This document shows positions 34,861 through 43,561 of a stretch of DNA of 64,000 nt, one piece after another. Source of the DNA: Rhodobacterales bacterium. GTDB taxonomy: Bacteria > Pseudomonadota > Alphaproteobacteria > Rhodobacterales > Rhodobacteraceae. Location of the stretch: contig PDRW01000023.1 of assembly GCA_002746935.1 (NCBI GenBank), positions 1-64,000 of the forward strand, given 5' to 3'. A program made the translations under genes and the position numbers. The notes below the pieces were generated by a model. The model had not been told where the DNA came from and searched no databases. It saw nothing but the letters and a program-made list of their open reading frames with translations. Each line of letters starts with the position of its first letter. Position 1 is the stretch's first letter.

Positions 34861-35601
34861 GTGGCGCGACCATTGCGGGCACTTCTCGAGCTTCTCATCA
34901 GCACGGCGCGCGATCTGGTGCCGATCCTCGTCATTGTCGGGTTCTTCCAGATCGTCGTCATCCGCCAGCCGGTGGACAGCCTCGCCACCATGGCGCTGGG
35001 CTTCGTCTTCGTGCTGCTCGGCCTTGCGATCTTCGTGCGCGGCCTCGACATGGCGCTGTTCCCCCTCGGCGAAACCCTGGCCAATGCGCTTGCCACCCGT
35101 GGCTCGCTGCTCCTGCTGATCCTCTTCGCCTTCGGCCTCGGCTTCGGCACCACCGTGGCGGAACCGGCGCTGATCGCGGTGGGCGAGGAGGCGGCGGAGG
35201 TGATGTCGGGGGCGGGCGTGATCGCCGAAGACCCGCAGGCCCAGGCGCGCTATGCCGACAGCCTGCGCTACACCGTGGCGGTGTCGGTGGGCACATCGCT
35301 GGTGCTCGGTGTGATACGCATCCTCAAGGGCTGGCCGGTCCAGTGGTTCATGGTCGGCGGCTATCTGATCGTGGTGGCGCTCACCCCGCTGGCGCCGCGC
35401 GAGATCGTCGGCATCGCCTATGATTCGGGCGGCGTGACCACCTCGACCATCACCGTGCCGCTGGTGACCTCGCTGGGGGTCGGTCTCGCGAGTGTCATCA
35501 AGGGGCGCAACCCGATGATCGACGGCTTTGGTCTGATCGCGCTCGCCAGCCTCATGCCGATCATCTTCGTCCTCCTGTTCGGACTGGTGGTGACGGCATG
35601 A
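34861..35601 (+). CDS. DUF1538 membrane protein (first of a pair)
   Basis: An integral membrane protein of 246 residues with about seven hydrophobic segments. Family-defining stretches are [23 protein letters not shown] and [28 protein letters not shown], followed by [21 protein letters not shown]1538 proteins have no established substrate. The re-entrant-looking GTTVAEP and [10 protein letters not shown] motifs, present in both paralogues, suggest a transport core made of two similar halves. The start is GTG 34861. It overlaps the next DUF1538 gene by 4 nt (ATGA), so the two are translated together, probably as a heterodimer. Confidence 0.88.
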   Translation: MARPLRALLELLISTARDLVPILVIVGFFQIVVIRQPVDSLATMALGFVFVLLGLAIFVRGLDMALFPLGETLANALATRGSLLLLILFAFGLGFGTTVAEPALIAVGEEAAEVMSGAGVIAEDPQAQARYADSLRYTVAVSVGTSLVLGVIRILKGWPVQWFMVGGYLIVVALTPLAPREIVGIAYDSGGVTTSTITVPLVTSLGVGLASVIKGRNPMIDGFGLIALASLMPIIFVLLFGLVVTA

Positions 35602-36395
35602 TCGAGATCGTGATGAAGTTTTCCCTCACTTTCGCCGCCACCATCAAGGATGTGGTGCCGATCTTCGTGGTGCTGCTCGGCTTCCAGCTCGGCATCCTGC
35701 GCCGCCGCATCCCGCATCTGCAACAGGTGCTTTTCGGCCTCGTCTATGTGCTGCTCGGGCTCGCGCTGTTCCTGTTCGGGCTGGAACTGGCGCTGTTCCC
35801 GCTCGGCAAGGAGATGGCGCGGCAGCTGACCGACCCCACCTTCCTCGGGGTGGAGGGCGGCGCCGTGCGCTGGGCCGATTATTACTGGACCTATCTTTTC
35901 GCCTTCTCCATCGGCTTCGCCACCACCATCGCCGAACCCTCGCTGATTGCGGTGTCGAAAAAGGCGCAGGAGGTTTCGGGCGGTGCGATCGGAAGCTTCG
36001 GGCTGCGCGTCGCGGTGGCCATCGGCGTGGCGCTGAGCCTCGCCGTGGGCGCCTTCCGGATCGTCACCGGCACGCCGCTGTTCGTCTACATGATCGTCGG
36101 CTACATCCTCGTGGTGATCCAGACCCTGTTTGCGCCCCGCAGCATCGTGCCGCTCGCCTATGACAGCGGCGGGGTCACCACCTCGACCGTTACCGTGCCA
36201 CTGGTGGCGGCGCTGGGCCTCGGGCTCGCGAACAACGTGCCCGGCCGCTCGGCGGTGCTCGACGGCTTCGGGCTGATCGCCCTGGCCAGTCTGTTTCCGA
36301 TGATGACCGTGATGGGCTATGCTCAGATCAGCGTTTGGCTGAGCCGGCGGCACGAAAAACGCAGACCACCCCTTTCCGAAGGAGATCCTCGATGA
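35598..36395 (+). CDS. DUF1538 membrane protein (second of a pair)
   Basis: A 265-residue paralogue of the preceding protein, with the same motifs: [49 protein letters not shown] and [14 protein letters not shown]. It has an additional hydrophilic loop after the third helix ([19 protein letters not shown]). The C-terminus is basic ([13 protein letters not shown]). It overlaps the PII-like gene by 4 nt. The tight coupling of two membrane halves with a PII-like and a CBS protein suggests a regulated ion or solute transporter whose activity follows a nucleotide signal; this is inference. Confidence 0.88.
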   Translation: MIEIVMKFSLTFAATIKDVVPIFVVLLGFQLGILRRRIPHLQQVLFGLVYVLLGLALFLFGLELALFPLGKEMARQLTDPTFLGVEGGAVRWADYYWTYLFAFSIGFATTIAEPSLIAVSKKAQEVSGGAIGSFGLRVAVAIGVALSLAVGAFRIVTGTPLFVYMIVGYILVVIQTLFAPRSIVPLAYDSGGVTTSTVTVPLVAALGLGLANNVPGRSAVLDGFGLIALASLFPMMTVMGYAQISVWLSRRHEKRRPPLSEGDPR

Positions 36396-36745
36396 AGTTC
36401 AAGCTGATCATCGTGCTCACTCAGGATGAGCTGACCGACCAGGTCATCGACGCGGCGCGCGCCAGGGGCGCGACCGGATCCACCGTGATCACCTCTGCCC
36501 GCGGCGAAGGGCTGAACCCGAAGAAGACCTTCATGGGGCTCACCCTCGGCGGGCAACGCGACATGGTGCTGTTTCTCGTGGAAGAACATCACGCGCGGAC
36601 GATCCTCGAAAGCATCGCCGAAGCCTGTGGCTTCGAGCAGAACCACGGCGCCGGCGTGGCCTTCATGATCGACATCGAAGATGTGGTCGGGCTGACCACG
36701 CAGATCGGCCGCATCCAGGAAGACATCAGCAAGGAGGACTTGTGA
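36392..36745 (+). CDS. PII-like regulatory protein
   Basis: A 117-residue protein of PII size and beginning ([33 protein letters not shown], quoted in part: FKLIIVLTQDELTDQVID). It has a GATGSTVITSARGEG T-loop region and a C-terminal DIEDVVGLTTQIG. The canonical uridylylated Tyr51 context of GlnB (RGxxR...Y) is not seen, so it should not be a classical GlnB/GlnK. Proteins of this type bind nucleotides and control neighbouring transporters. It overlaps the DUF1538 gene before it (ATGA) and the CBS gene after it (TGATG). A good GGAG site precedes the ATG. Confidence 0.85.
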   Translation: MKFKLIIVLTQDELTDQVIDAARARGATGSTVITSARGEGLNPKKTFMGLTLGGQRDMVLFLVEEHHARTILESIAEACGFEQNHGAGVAFMIDIEDVVGLTTQIGRIQEDISKEDL

Positions 36746-37149
36746 TGAAGGGAGACGACATCCGGGTCGAGACGGTGATGCGCAGGGACATGCTCTTTGT
36801 CGACGGGCTGTCGAGCGTCGGTGACGGGCTGCGGCTGATGCGCCAGAACAAGGTGAGTTCGCTGGTGATCGAAAAGCGCGACGAGGGCGATGAATACGGC
36901 TTTCTGACCGTCAACGAGATCGCCACGCAGGTGCTGGCGCAGAACCGGCCGCTGGAACGCACCGCGGTCTATGAGATCATGGAAAAGCCGATTCTCACCG
37001 TCGCGCCGAAGATGCGGGTGAAATATGCGGTGCGCCTGCTCGCCCGGCTTGGCCGCCGCCGGGCGCTGGTGGAAAACGACAGCGGGCTGCTCGGCTTCGT
37101 GTCGCTGCGCGATCTGGTGCTGAGCTACGCCGACGCGCTGTCGGAATAG
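36745..37149 (+). CDS. CBS-domain protein
   Basis: A 134-residue protein made almost entirely of two CBS motifs: VETVMRRDMLFVDGLSSVGDGLRLMRQNKVSSLVIEK (first; core SSVGDGLRLMRQNKVSSLVI) and YEIMEKPILTVAPKMRVKYAVRLLARLGRRRALVEND (second; core MRVKYAVRLLARLGRRRALV). CBS pairs bind adenine nucleotides such as AMP, ATP or c-di-AMP and gate transporters or enzymes. Together with the PII-like gene, it gives the DUF1538 operon two separate nucleotide sensors. ATG 36745 is used, overlapping the preceding stop; an adjacent GTG is also possible. Confidence 0.88.
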   Translation: MKGDDIRVETVMRRDMLFVDGLSSVGDGLRLMRQNKVSSLVIEKRDEGDEYGFLTVNEIATQVLAQNRPLERTAVYEIMEKPILTVAPKMRVKYAVRLLARLGRRRALVENDSGLLGFVSLRDLVLSYADALSE

Positions 37150-37240
37150 GGCACGCGGCAGGCGGGGCTGTTCGGGCAATGGCCCGCGCACGCGTCTTCC
37201 CCCGCGCCCACCACAGCCTGCGGGGGCGCTTCCGGACCGC

Positions 37241-38041
37241 TCAGATATGCCCGATCTCGCGCAGGAAGCCTTCGAGCGCCCCGGCATAGTCTCCGGGCTG
37301 TTCGAGGCAGGCCATGTGGCCGGCGCGGCGGATCAGGTGGAACCGTGCCCCGGGGATGCTTTCGGTGGTCTCACGCACCAGATCGGCCGGGGTCGAGCCG
37401 TCTTCCGAAGCGGCGATGCCGAGGGTCGGGAGCCGGAGCCGCGCGGTGCTTTCGACCAGATCGCTTTCCGAGATCGCGCCCATGCAGCCGAGATAGCCCT
37501 GAAGCGGCTGGCGGGTGAGCATGGCGCGGATGCCGGCCACGAGGCCGGGGCACTCGCGGCGGGTGTCGCGGGCGAACCAGCGGTCCATGGTCGGGTCGGC
37601 CAGCGCTTCGATGCCGTCCTCTTCCACCATGCGGATCCGGTCATGCCATTGCTGGTGGGTGCCGATCCTGGCGGCGGTGTTGGAGAGCACCACGGCGCGC
37701 AACAGATCGAGCCTTTCGGCCGCCAGACCCTGCGCCACCACCCCGCCGATGGAAAGCCCGACGAAGACCGCCTCTTTCATCCCGGCATGTTCCATCACCC
37801 GCGCGGCGTCGCCCACCAGATCGCCCATGTAATAGGGGGCCGGGGGGGCGGAGGTGAGGCCGTGGCCGCGCATGTCGTAGCGCAACACCCGAAGCTCCGG
37901 GGGCAGGGCGGAGACCACCGCGTTCCAGATGCGGAAATCGGTGCCGAGCGCATTGGCGAACACCAGCCCGGGGCCGTCCTGCGGCCCGTCGATACGGTAG
38001 TGCACCCGGATCCCGCCGAGATCGGCAAACAGCATTGGCAT
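37241..38041 (-). CDS. pcaD: Alpha/beta hydrolase, 3-oxoadipate enol-lactonase-like
   Basis: A 266-residue alpha/beta hydrolase. The nucleophile elbow is VGLSIGGVVAQG (Ser in GLSIGG), the oxyanion region is YDMRGHGLT, and a C-terminal His lies in RRAGHMACLEQP. The family ordering and the RYDMRGHGLT/GLSIGG pair match 3-oxoadipate enol-lactonase (PcaD), which acts late in the beta-ketoadipate pathway of aromatic catabolism. No other pca genes are nearby, so a different ester substrate is possible. The start is the ATG of MPMLFADLGG. Confidence 0.8.
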   Translation of the reverse strand: MPMLFADLGGIRVHYRIDGPQDGPGLVFANALGTDFRIWNAVVSALPPELRVLRYDMRGHGLTSAPPAPYYMGDLVGDAARVMEHAGMKEAVFVGLSIGGVVAQGLAAERLDLLRAVVLSNTAARIGTHQQWHDRIRMVEEDGIEALADPTMDRWFARDTRRECPGLVAGIRAMLTRQPLQGYLGCMGAISESDLVESTARLRLPTLGIAASEDGSTPADLVRETTESIPGARFHLIRRAGHMACLEQPGDYAGALEGFLREIGHI

Positions 38042-38084
38042 GTCTCCCCTGGTTTCCCGCGTCCTGGCCGGTTGCAAGGCCGTT

Positions 38085-38555
38085 TCAGACGCTGCGCGCC
38101 TGCGCGCGTGTCTCGATTTCGGCCGCGAATTCACCGATGCGTTTGCGGAACCGCTTCAGAATCGTTCGCCGGACGAGCCTCATCGACTGAATCATCAGCC
38201 GGGCCGGCACGCCCAGCGGTTTCACATCGAGTGCCAGGTTCATCCGGGTGCGGGTTTTCGACATTGCAACCAGGTCGATCAGCAGATCGAACCGGAAGTT
38301 GGCGCTGTGCATCGAAGCGCGGACCCGCTCGGGTGCGGCATGTTCGTCGAGCCTGATGCGGATTTCGCGGGGGCGGCCGCGAAAGGTGAAGGTCGTTTTC
38401 CAGGCCATGCCGGGGCCGGGGCTGGCAAGATCGTCGATCCGCTGCACATCGGCGCCGCGCCGCATGATGGCGCGTTCGAAACCGTCGAAATCGGACAGCT
38501 GTTCGAACACCGCGCCGATCGGTGCGTCAATGTCTTCGCGGGTGGCCAGTTTCAT
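38085..38555 (-). CDS. SRPBCC-fold protein
   Basis: A 156-residue protein with the START/SRPBCC pattern: opening DIDAPIGAVFEQLSDFDGFERAIMRRG, then WKTTFTFRGRPREIRIRLDEH, and a long C-terminal helix with MIQSMRLVRRTILKRFRKRIGEFAAEIE (part quoted). This fold makes a hydrophobic ligand pocket; the ligand cannot be told. It lies between the pcaD-like gene and nudC, same strand, with a 43-bp gap on each side. An ATG 63 nt upstream is less likely to be the start because the family begins at the first strand. Confidence 0.75.
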   Translation of the reverse strand: MKLATREDIDAPIGAVFEQLSDFDGFERAIMRRGADVQRIDDLASPGPGMAWKTTFTFRGRPREIRIRLDEHAAPERVRASMHSANFRFDLLIDLVAMSKTRTRMNLALDVKPLGVPARLMIQSMRLVRRTILKRFRKRIGEFAAEIETRAQARSV

Positions 38556-38598
38556 GCGCGTCTCTTCGGATATGCCGGGGCTTCGGGCAAATGTCGCC

Positions 38599-39579
38599 TC
38601 AATCGAGCCGGTCCGCAAGCCACAAGTTCATGAGATGCCCGGCGATGGTGCCGCTGCGGGGGGTGTGGATCTGCGGGTGGTTCCCTGCGAAGACGGCGAG
38701 CAGATCCTCGCGGCTGATCCAGAGCGCGTCTTCGAGTTCGGCGGGGTCGGGGGTGATGTCGCGGCTGGTTGCCTCGGCGATGCAGCCGATCATCAGCGAG
38801 GCAGGGAAGGGCCAGGGCTGGCTCATCAGCAGCCGGACCCGCCCGGTGGAAACGCCGGTCTCTTCCGCCACTTCGCGGCGCACCGCGGCTTCGACCGTCT
38901 CGCCCGGTTCCATGAAGCCCGCGAGCAGCGAATGGAACCCCTCGGGCCAGCCCGGCGAGCGGCCGATGAGCAACTGGTTGCCATGGGTCACCAGCATGAT
39001 GACCACCGGGTCGGTGCGTGGGAAGTGGAGACGGCCGCAGGCGGGGCAGCGGCGTTGCCAGCCGCCCTGTTCCGGTTCCGAGCGGGCGCCGCAGGTGGCG
39101 CAGAAGCCATGCGTCCGGTGCCATTCGCACAGCCCCCGCGCGGTGGCGGCGATTTCGCCGTCGAGCGGGGAGAGCTTTGCGACCAGCCCGCGCAGATCGG
39201 CAAACCGGGCGCCGGCGGAGGCAAGCTCCGGCGGTGCGGGCCGGTCTTCGCCCGCGCGCCCCGGCCCGGGGTCCGGCGCCCCGCCGCCCTCGGGCATCCA
39301 GCCGGATATATCGACGCCAAACAGCGGGCCGGTGGACCCCTCGCCGAGATAGAGACGCAGCCCGGCGCTGTCGGGGGGCAGGGTCACGGCGGCAGGGTGC
39401 CAGGCGAGGCGGGGGGCATTGCCGGGGCCGGTCACCAGCGGCCGCCCCTGCCACATGGCCAGCACCCGCGCCTGCGGATGACGAAACAGCGCCTCCGCCG
39501 CGCCCCGCCGTTCGGCGTGGCGCGCGAGCCCGCCACCCCCAAAGCCAAGGGTAAGGCCGTGTTGCCAGGCGTCTGTCAT
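38599..39579 (-). CDS. nudC: NADH pyrophosphatase / NAD-capped RNA decapping hydrolase
   Basis: Nudix hydrolase of 326 residues that splits NADH and removes NAD caps from RNA. The zinc finger is CATCGARSEPEQGGWQRRCPAC (part quoted: CATCGARSEPE, RRCPACG). The Nudix box is GFMEPGETVEAAVRREVAEE (GX5EX7REUXEE), and the NudC-specific SQPWPFPASLM follows. The N-terminal 150 residues are the less conserved NudC domain. The start is the ATG of MTDAWQHGL. Confidence 0.95.
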   Translation of the reverse strand: MTDAWQHGLTLGFGGGGLARHAERRGAAEALFRHPQARVLAMWQGRPLVTGPGNAPRLAWHPAAVTLPPDSAGLRLYLGEGSTGPLFGVDISGWMPEGGGAPDPGPGRAGEDRPAPPELASAGARFADLRGLVAKLSPLDGEIAATARGLCEWHRTHGFCATCGARSEPEQGGWQRRCPACGRLHFPRTDPVVIMLVTHGNQLLIGRSPGWPEGFHSLLAGFMEPGETVEAAVRREVAEETGVSTGRVRLLMSQPWPFPASLMIGCIAEATSRDITPDPAELEDALWISREDLLAVFAGNHPQIHTPRSGTIAGHLMNLWLADRLD

Positions 39580-39810
39580 GGGCAGTCCGTTCTGTTGCAG
39601 TGTTTCGTGCCGGGCAGGATCTTCCAGCCGGACCCCGCTGTCCAGCGGCAAGGTGTCTGCCGGGCGACGGAACTGGCGCGTTTCTGACACAACCTGCCCC
39701 GGACAGACAGAGGGGCCTTGTTCGCCCTTGTTCGCCCTTGGGTTGCGTCTATATTCGGCAGCCGGGGAAGAAAGGGAGTCCAGATTGCCAGCACGGCCGA
39801 GGAACATCCG

Positions 39811-41745
39811 GTGAATGGCGGAGCCGCCCGTATCACCGACGAGCGTGCCATTGCGGCGCGGCTCAGGCTCATGGCCACGTCCGATCTGCACATGCATATC
39901 GTGCCCTATGATTACGTTGCGGGCACACCGTCGCTTACCACGGGGCTCGCGCGCACCGCGGCGCTGATCCGCGTGGCCCGGGCCGAAGTGCCCAATGCGC
40001 TGCTGTTCGACAACGGTGATTTCCTGCATGGCTCGCCGCTTGGTGACCAGATCCTGCGGATGTTTGCCCGCGAGGTGCATGAGCCCCGGGCGCGTCACCC
40101 GATCGTCGCGGCGATGACCCGCCTGGGATATGACGCCATCACCCTCGGCAACCACGAATTCGACCACGGCATGGATCACCTCGGCAAGGTGCTGGCTTCG
40201 GCGCCCTTCCCGGTGGTTTCCTCCAACCTGTCGATCATGCCCGAAGACGCTTCTGCCGGGCTTGGCCCTGCGCCGGTGGCGATCCCCTTTGCGATGATCG
40301 ACCGCGAGATCGAGGACGACGCAGGAAAGCTGCACCCGCTGAAAATCGGGATCATCGGCTTCCTGCCGCCCGGTTCGCTCAACGTGCTGCGCGGCAGCCG
40401 GTTTCGTGCCAGGGTGCGCGATATTGCGGGAACGGCGCGCATGTCGGTGCCGCTGCTGCGCGGCCTCGGGGCCGATCTGGTGATCGCGCTGGCGCATTCC
40501 GGGATCGGGCCGGTCGCGGACGAACCAGGGCTGGAAAACGCCGTGGTGCCGCTGGCTGCGGTGCCGGGGATCGACGCGATCGTTTCCGGCCACGCCCACC
40601 AGGTGTTTCCTGACCCCGGGGCCGACTGGCCCGCGGAGGTTGACGGTGAGGCGGGGCGGGTGCGCGGTGTGCCGGTGGTGGCGCCCGGGTTCTGGGGCTC
40701 GCATCTGGGGATCATCGACCTCACGCTCGGCCGCGACCCCGAGACCGCGCGCTGGAAAGTGACCGGGTCACGGTGCGAGGCCCGGCCGATTGCCACCCGC
40801 GACCCGGAGACCGGCGCGGTGCTGGCCCGTGTCCGGCCCGACCCCGGCATTCTGAAGATGCTCCGGCGTCTCCACCGCAGCACCATGCAGAAGGCGCATG
40901 AAACCGTGGGCACCACCCACCAGAGGCTGCACAGCTTCTTTGCTGCCGTTGCGCCCTCGCCTGCACTTGATGTCGTTCACCGGGCGATGCTGTGGTACAC
41001 CGGGCGGCTGGTGGAGGGTACATCGCTGGCCGGGCTGCCGCGTGTGGCTTCGACGGCGCCGTTCAAGGCGGGCGGGCTCGCGGGGCCGGAGTTTTTCGTC
41101 GACATTCCGCCGGGCGACATCTCGCTTACGGCGCTGGCGGATCTTTACCTTTACCCCAACAACCTTGTGGGCCTCAGGCTCACCGGCGCCGAACTCGGCG
41201 AATGGCTGGAACGGGCCGCGAGCGTGTTCAACCGGCTCGAACCGGGCAGCCGCGGTCAGAGGCTGGTGAAGGCCGATGCGCCGATCTACGGGTTCGAGAC
41301 GCTCGCGGGCATTGACTATGAAATCGACCTCACGGTGCCCGCGCGTTACGCGGGCGACGGCAGCCTGCTCGATCCGGGGGCACGGCGGATCCGGGACATG
41401 CGGCTGAACGGGGTGGCGTTGAGGCCGGAAGCCGAGGTGCTGCTGATCACCAATTCCTTCCGCACGAGTGGCGGCGGCGGCTATCCGGTGCCGGGGCCGG
41501 AACGGGTGGTGCTCGACCCGTCGGCGGGTCTGCGTGACATCGTGCTCGAATATCTCGAGGCCACCGGGGCCTATGATTCCCTGCCGCTGGCAAGCTGGCG
41601 CTTTGCCCCGATCGGCCAGACGGAAGCGCAATTCCGCACCTCGCCAAAGGCGCGCGAGGTGCTGGAAGAGGTCGTGAACCGGGGCGTGAGCTGCGCGGAC
41701 TCGCTGGACGAACACGGCTTCATGATCTGCACGCTGACGCTCTGA
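39811..41745 (+). CDS. 2',3'-cyclic-nucleotide 2'-phosphodiesterase / nucleotidase family protein
   Basis: A 644-residue protein of the 5'-nucleotidase/CpdB family. The metallophosphatase domain shows ATSDLHMHIVPYDYV, LLFDNGDFLHGSPLGD, TLGNHEFDHGMDHLG, ALAHSGIG and ISGHAHQVF-type (VSGHAHQVFP) metal ligands. The 5'-nucleotidase C-terminal domain follows (about residues 370-600; GADLYLYPNN, LITNSFRTSGGGGYP). E. coli CpdB is periplasmic, but no signal peptide is seen here from the start chosen (GTG 39811, with GAGGA 8 nt upstream), so it may be cytoplasmic. The frame is open further upstream, but that part has no ribosome-binding site. Exact substrate (2',3'-cyclic or 5'-nucleotides) is open. 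Confidence 0.85.
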   Translation: MNGGAARITDERAIAARLRLMATSDLHMHIVPYDYVAGTPSLTTGLARTAALIRVARAEVPNALLFDNGDFLHGSPLGDQILRMFAREVHEPRARHPIVAAMTRLGYDAITLGNHEFDHGMDHLGKVLASAPFPVVSSNLSIMPEDASAGLGPAPVAIPFAMIDREIEDDAGKLHPLKIGIIGFLPPGSLNVLRGSRFRARVRDIAGTARMSVPLLRGLGADLVIALAHSGIGPVADEPGLENAVVPLAAVPGIDAIVSGHAHQVFPDPGADWPAEVDGEAGRVRGVPVVAPGFWGSHLGIIDLTLGRDPETARWKVTGSRCEARPIATRDPETGAVLARVRPDPGILKMLRRLHRSTMQKAHETVGTTHQRLHSFFAAVAPSPALDVVHRAMLWYTGRLVEGTSLAGLPRVASTAPFKAGGLAGPEFFVDIPPGDISLTALADLYLYPNNLVGLRLTGAELGEWLERAASVFNRLEPGSRGQRLVKADAPIYGFETLAGIDYEIDLTVPARYAGDGSLLDPGARRIRDMRLNGVALRPEAEVLLITNSFRTSGGGGYPVPGPERVVLDPSAGLRDIVLEYLEATGAYDSLPLASWRFAPIGQTEAQFRTSPKAREVLEEVVNRGVSCADSLDEHGFMICTLTL

Positions 41746-41853
41746 AACCGGGGCGGGCGCGCGGCTGCAAGGGGCTGAAATCTCCATTGCCAAAAGGTTG
41801 ACGCGGGGCCGTGGGGCGTGGCTTAACCTGTTGATAATGAAATAAAAAACAGT

Positions 41854-41889
41854 GAATCCATTAGTCCGGTATTCCGGACTAATGGATTC
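41854..41889. repeat. CCATTAGTCCGG palindromic element, copy 3 (longest)
   Basis: A 36-bp dyad: GAATCCATTAGTCCGG, TATT, then the exact reverse complement of that arm. It lies 108 bp after the nucleotidase gene and about 140 bp before the SRP RNA. On the minus strand it is followed by a T-rich stretch (CTGTTTTTTATTTC), so it could terminate transcription on that strand. Confidence 0.92.
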
Positions 41890-41994
41890 TCGCGCTGACC
41901 ATCCAGGGCGCCAACAGAAAACCGGCCCGTGCCCTGAAAAGGGAAATGTTCCGCTTTGCAATCCGCACCCGGTTGCCAATCCCCGCCGCCCGCT

Positions 41995-42022
41995 TGCAAC
42001 GCCGGGACCGAAGCCCTATATC
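41995..42022 (+). promoter_or_regulatory. Promoter of the SRP RNA gene
   Basis: TTGCAA (41995-42000), a 16-bp spacer, then TATATC (42017-42022). The predicted RNA begins about 7 bp further on at 42029. Confidence 0.65.
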
Positions 42023-42028
42023 CCTGTC

Positions 42029-42122
42029 GAGAGGTTGGCGCGGGCAAGCGCCTCGCCAACCCGGTCAGATCCGGAAGGAAGCAGCCGTAACGAGCCCCGC
42101 TTGGGTCGTTGTCCAGCCTCTC
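42029..42122 (+). ncRNA. ffs: Signal recognition particle RNA (4.5S)
   Basis: The universally conserved SRP core is present: GGTCAGATCCGGAAGGAAG followed by CAGCCGTAA, which forms the Ffh-binding loop. The ends pair (GAGAGGTTGG at 42029-42038 with CCAGCCTCTC at 42113-42122, one G-T pair), closing one long hairpin of about 94 nt, the size of the compact alphaproteobacterial SRP RNA. The ends were set by this pairing. Confidence 0.95.
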
Positions 42123-42413
42123 ACCCGCCTTCCGCTCGCGGCACATCACCGGCCCAGCCCGTTGAGACGAAGCCCGGAAGACGCCGCATCTCCCGAGCAA
42201 TACGAAACCGCTATGAAACCGGCGTTGTGACCGGTGCGCAAAGGCGACAACCGTCTTGCCTTCGTGCGGTCTGTCTTCCGCCGGTCTTCGTCGCGTGATA
42301 CCCCTCCGCCGTCCCGAAGCCGCTTCGACGCCGGTCGCCTGAGCCACAAGGCCCCGTGTCCCTGGCGCTTGTCCCGGGTCACAGGGGCGCGGGGTCACAG
42401 GGGGAGCGAAGCC
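42123..42413. other. Gap between the SRP RNA and rsgA
   Basis: About 290 bp with no convincing gene; short open frames here have no ribosome-binding site or family match. It presumably holds the rsgA promoter. Confidence 0.5.
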
Positions 42414-43439
42414 TTGACCCAGAAGACCGATCTCGAAGACCTCGGCTGGTCTGCCGATTTCCGGCGCCAGCTCGATCCCGGCGAGACCGGCCGCCTGCTG
42501 CCTGCCCGGATCTCTGCCGTCCACCGCGACCGGCTCGACGCTCTCACCGAAGCCGGTCCCCTCGGTCTGCGCCTGCCGCCGGGGCTCAGCGCCGGCGAGG
42601 TGGCCGTGGGTGACTGGGTGCTGGCCGAGCCGGGCGAGGCCTGTCTGGTCCGGGTGCTGGAGCGGCGCTCGCTTCTGCGCCGCAAGGCCGCCGGCCGCGA
42701 GCGGCGCGACCAGCTGATCGCGGCGAATATCGACACCCTGTTCATCACCACCTCGGCCAATGCCGATTTCAACCTCGCCCGGCTCGAACGCTACCTTGCT
42801 CTGGCCCATACCGGCGGCGTGGCCCCGGTGATCGTGCTCACCAAGGCCGATCTCTGCGACGACCTCTCCCCTTACACCGACACCTTGCGCGACGCCCTTG
42901 GCGACGTGCCCGTGGTCACGCTCGATGCACGCGACCCGCAGGCGGCGGGCGTGCTTACCGCATGGTGCGGGCCGGGCCGGACGGTGGCTTTCGTCGGTTC
43001 GTCGGGGGTCGGGAAGTCGACGCTGGTTCAGGCGTTGACGGGGGCGGCCATCGCCACCCGGGGTGTCCGCGCGCAGGATTCCAAAGGCCGCCACACCACC
43101 ACCGCGCGGGAGTTTCACCGCCTTGCGGGGGGTGGCTGGGTGGTCGACACGCCGGGGATGCGCGAGCTTCAGCTTGTGGGGGCGACCGAGGGGATCGACG
43201 AGGTTTTCGCCGACATCGTCACCCTCGCCGCCAGTTGCAGGTTCAATGATTGCGCCCACGAGGCCGAGCCCGGCTGCGCGGTGCAGGCAGCGATCGAAAC
43301 CGGTGGGCTCGACGCGGCCCGCCTCGGCCGCTGGCAGAAGCTGAAACGCGAGGATGCCGAGAACGCTGGGGGCCTTGCGGGTGGCGGCTCTGCCGGACCC
43401 CGTGCCCGCCGCAAACCCGGCAGGCCGCGCAAGCGCTGA
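42414..43439 (+). CDS. rsgA: Small ribosomal subunit biogenesis GTPase
   Basis: Circularly permuted GTPase that checks maturation of the 30S subunit, 341 residues. The order of motifs is G4 (VIVLTKADL), G1 (FVGSSGVGKSTLVQAL), G2 (HTTTAREF), G3 (VDTPGMREL), the permuted order expected of RsgA. An OB fold precedes them (GEVAVGDWVLAE) and a zinc-binding CRFNDCAHEAEPGC lies near the C-terminus, followed by a basic tail (RRKPGRPRKR). No ATG precedes the conserved part in frame; TTG 42414 with GGGAG upstream is the likely start. Confidence 0.93.
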   Translation: MTQKTDLEDLGWSADFRRQLDPGETGRLLPARISAVHRDRLDALTEAGPLGLRLPPGLSAGEVAVGDWVLAEPGEACLVRVLERRSLLRRKAAGRERRDQLIAANIDTLFITTSANADFNLARLERYLALAHTGGVAPVIVLTKADLCDDLSPYTDTLRDALGDVPVVTLDARDPQAAGVLTAWCGPGRTVAFVGSSGVGKSTLVQALTGAAIATRGVRAQDSKGRHTTTAREFHRLAGGGWVVDTPGMRELQLVGATEGIDEVFADIVTLAASCRFNDCAHEAEPGCAVQAAIETGGLDAARLGRWQKLKREDAENAGGLAGGGSAGPRARRKPGRPRKR

Positions 43440-43561
43440 GCCCCGTATTCGGCCCACCGTCTGCCTGTCGTCCGCCCGTCTTCCGAATGCCCGACCCGGC
43501 ACCGGTGGACGCCGCCCCCGCCGGGCTCTACATTCGTCAGGCGAAGCCACAGGGGAACAGA

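Noticed and set aside
42123-42413. Small + strand open frames between the SRP RNA and rsgA
   Set aside because: They lack ribosome-binding sites and family features, and one overlaps the SRP RNA and the palindrome.
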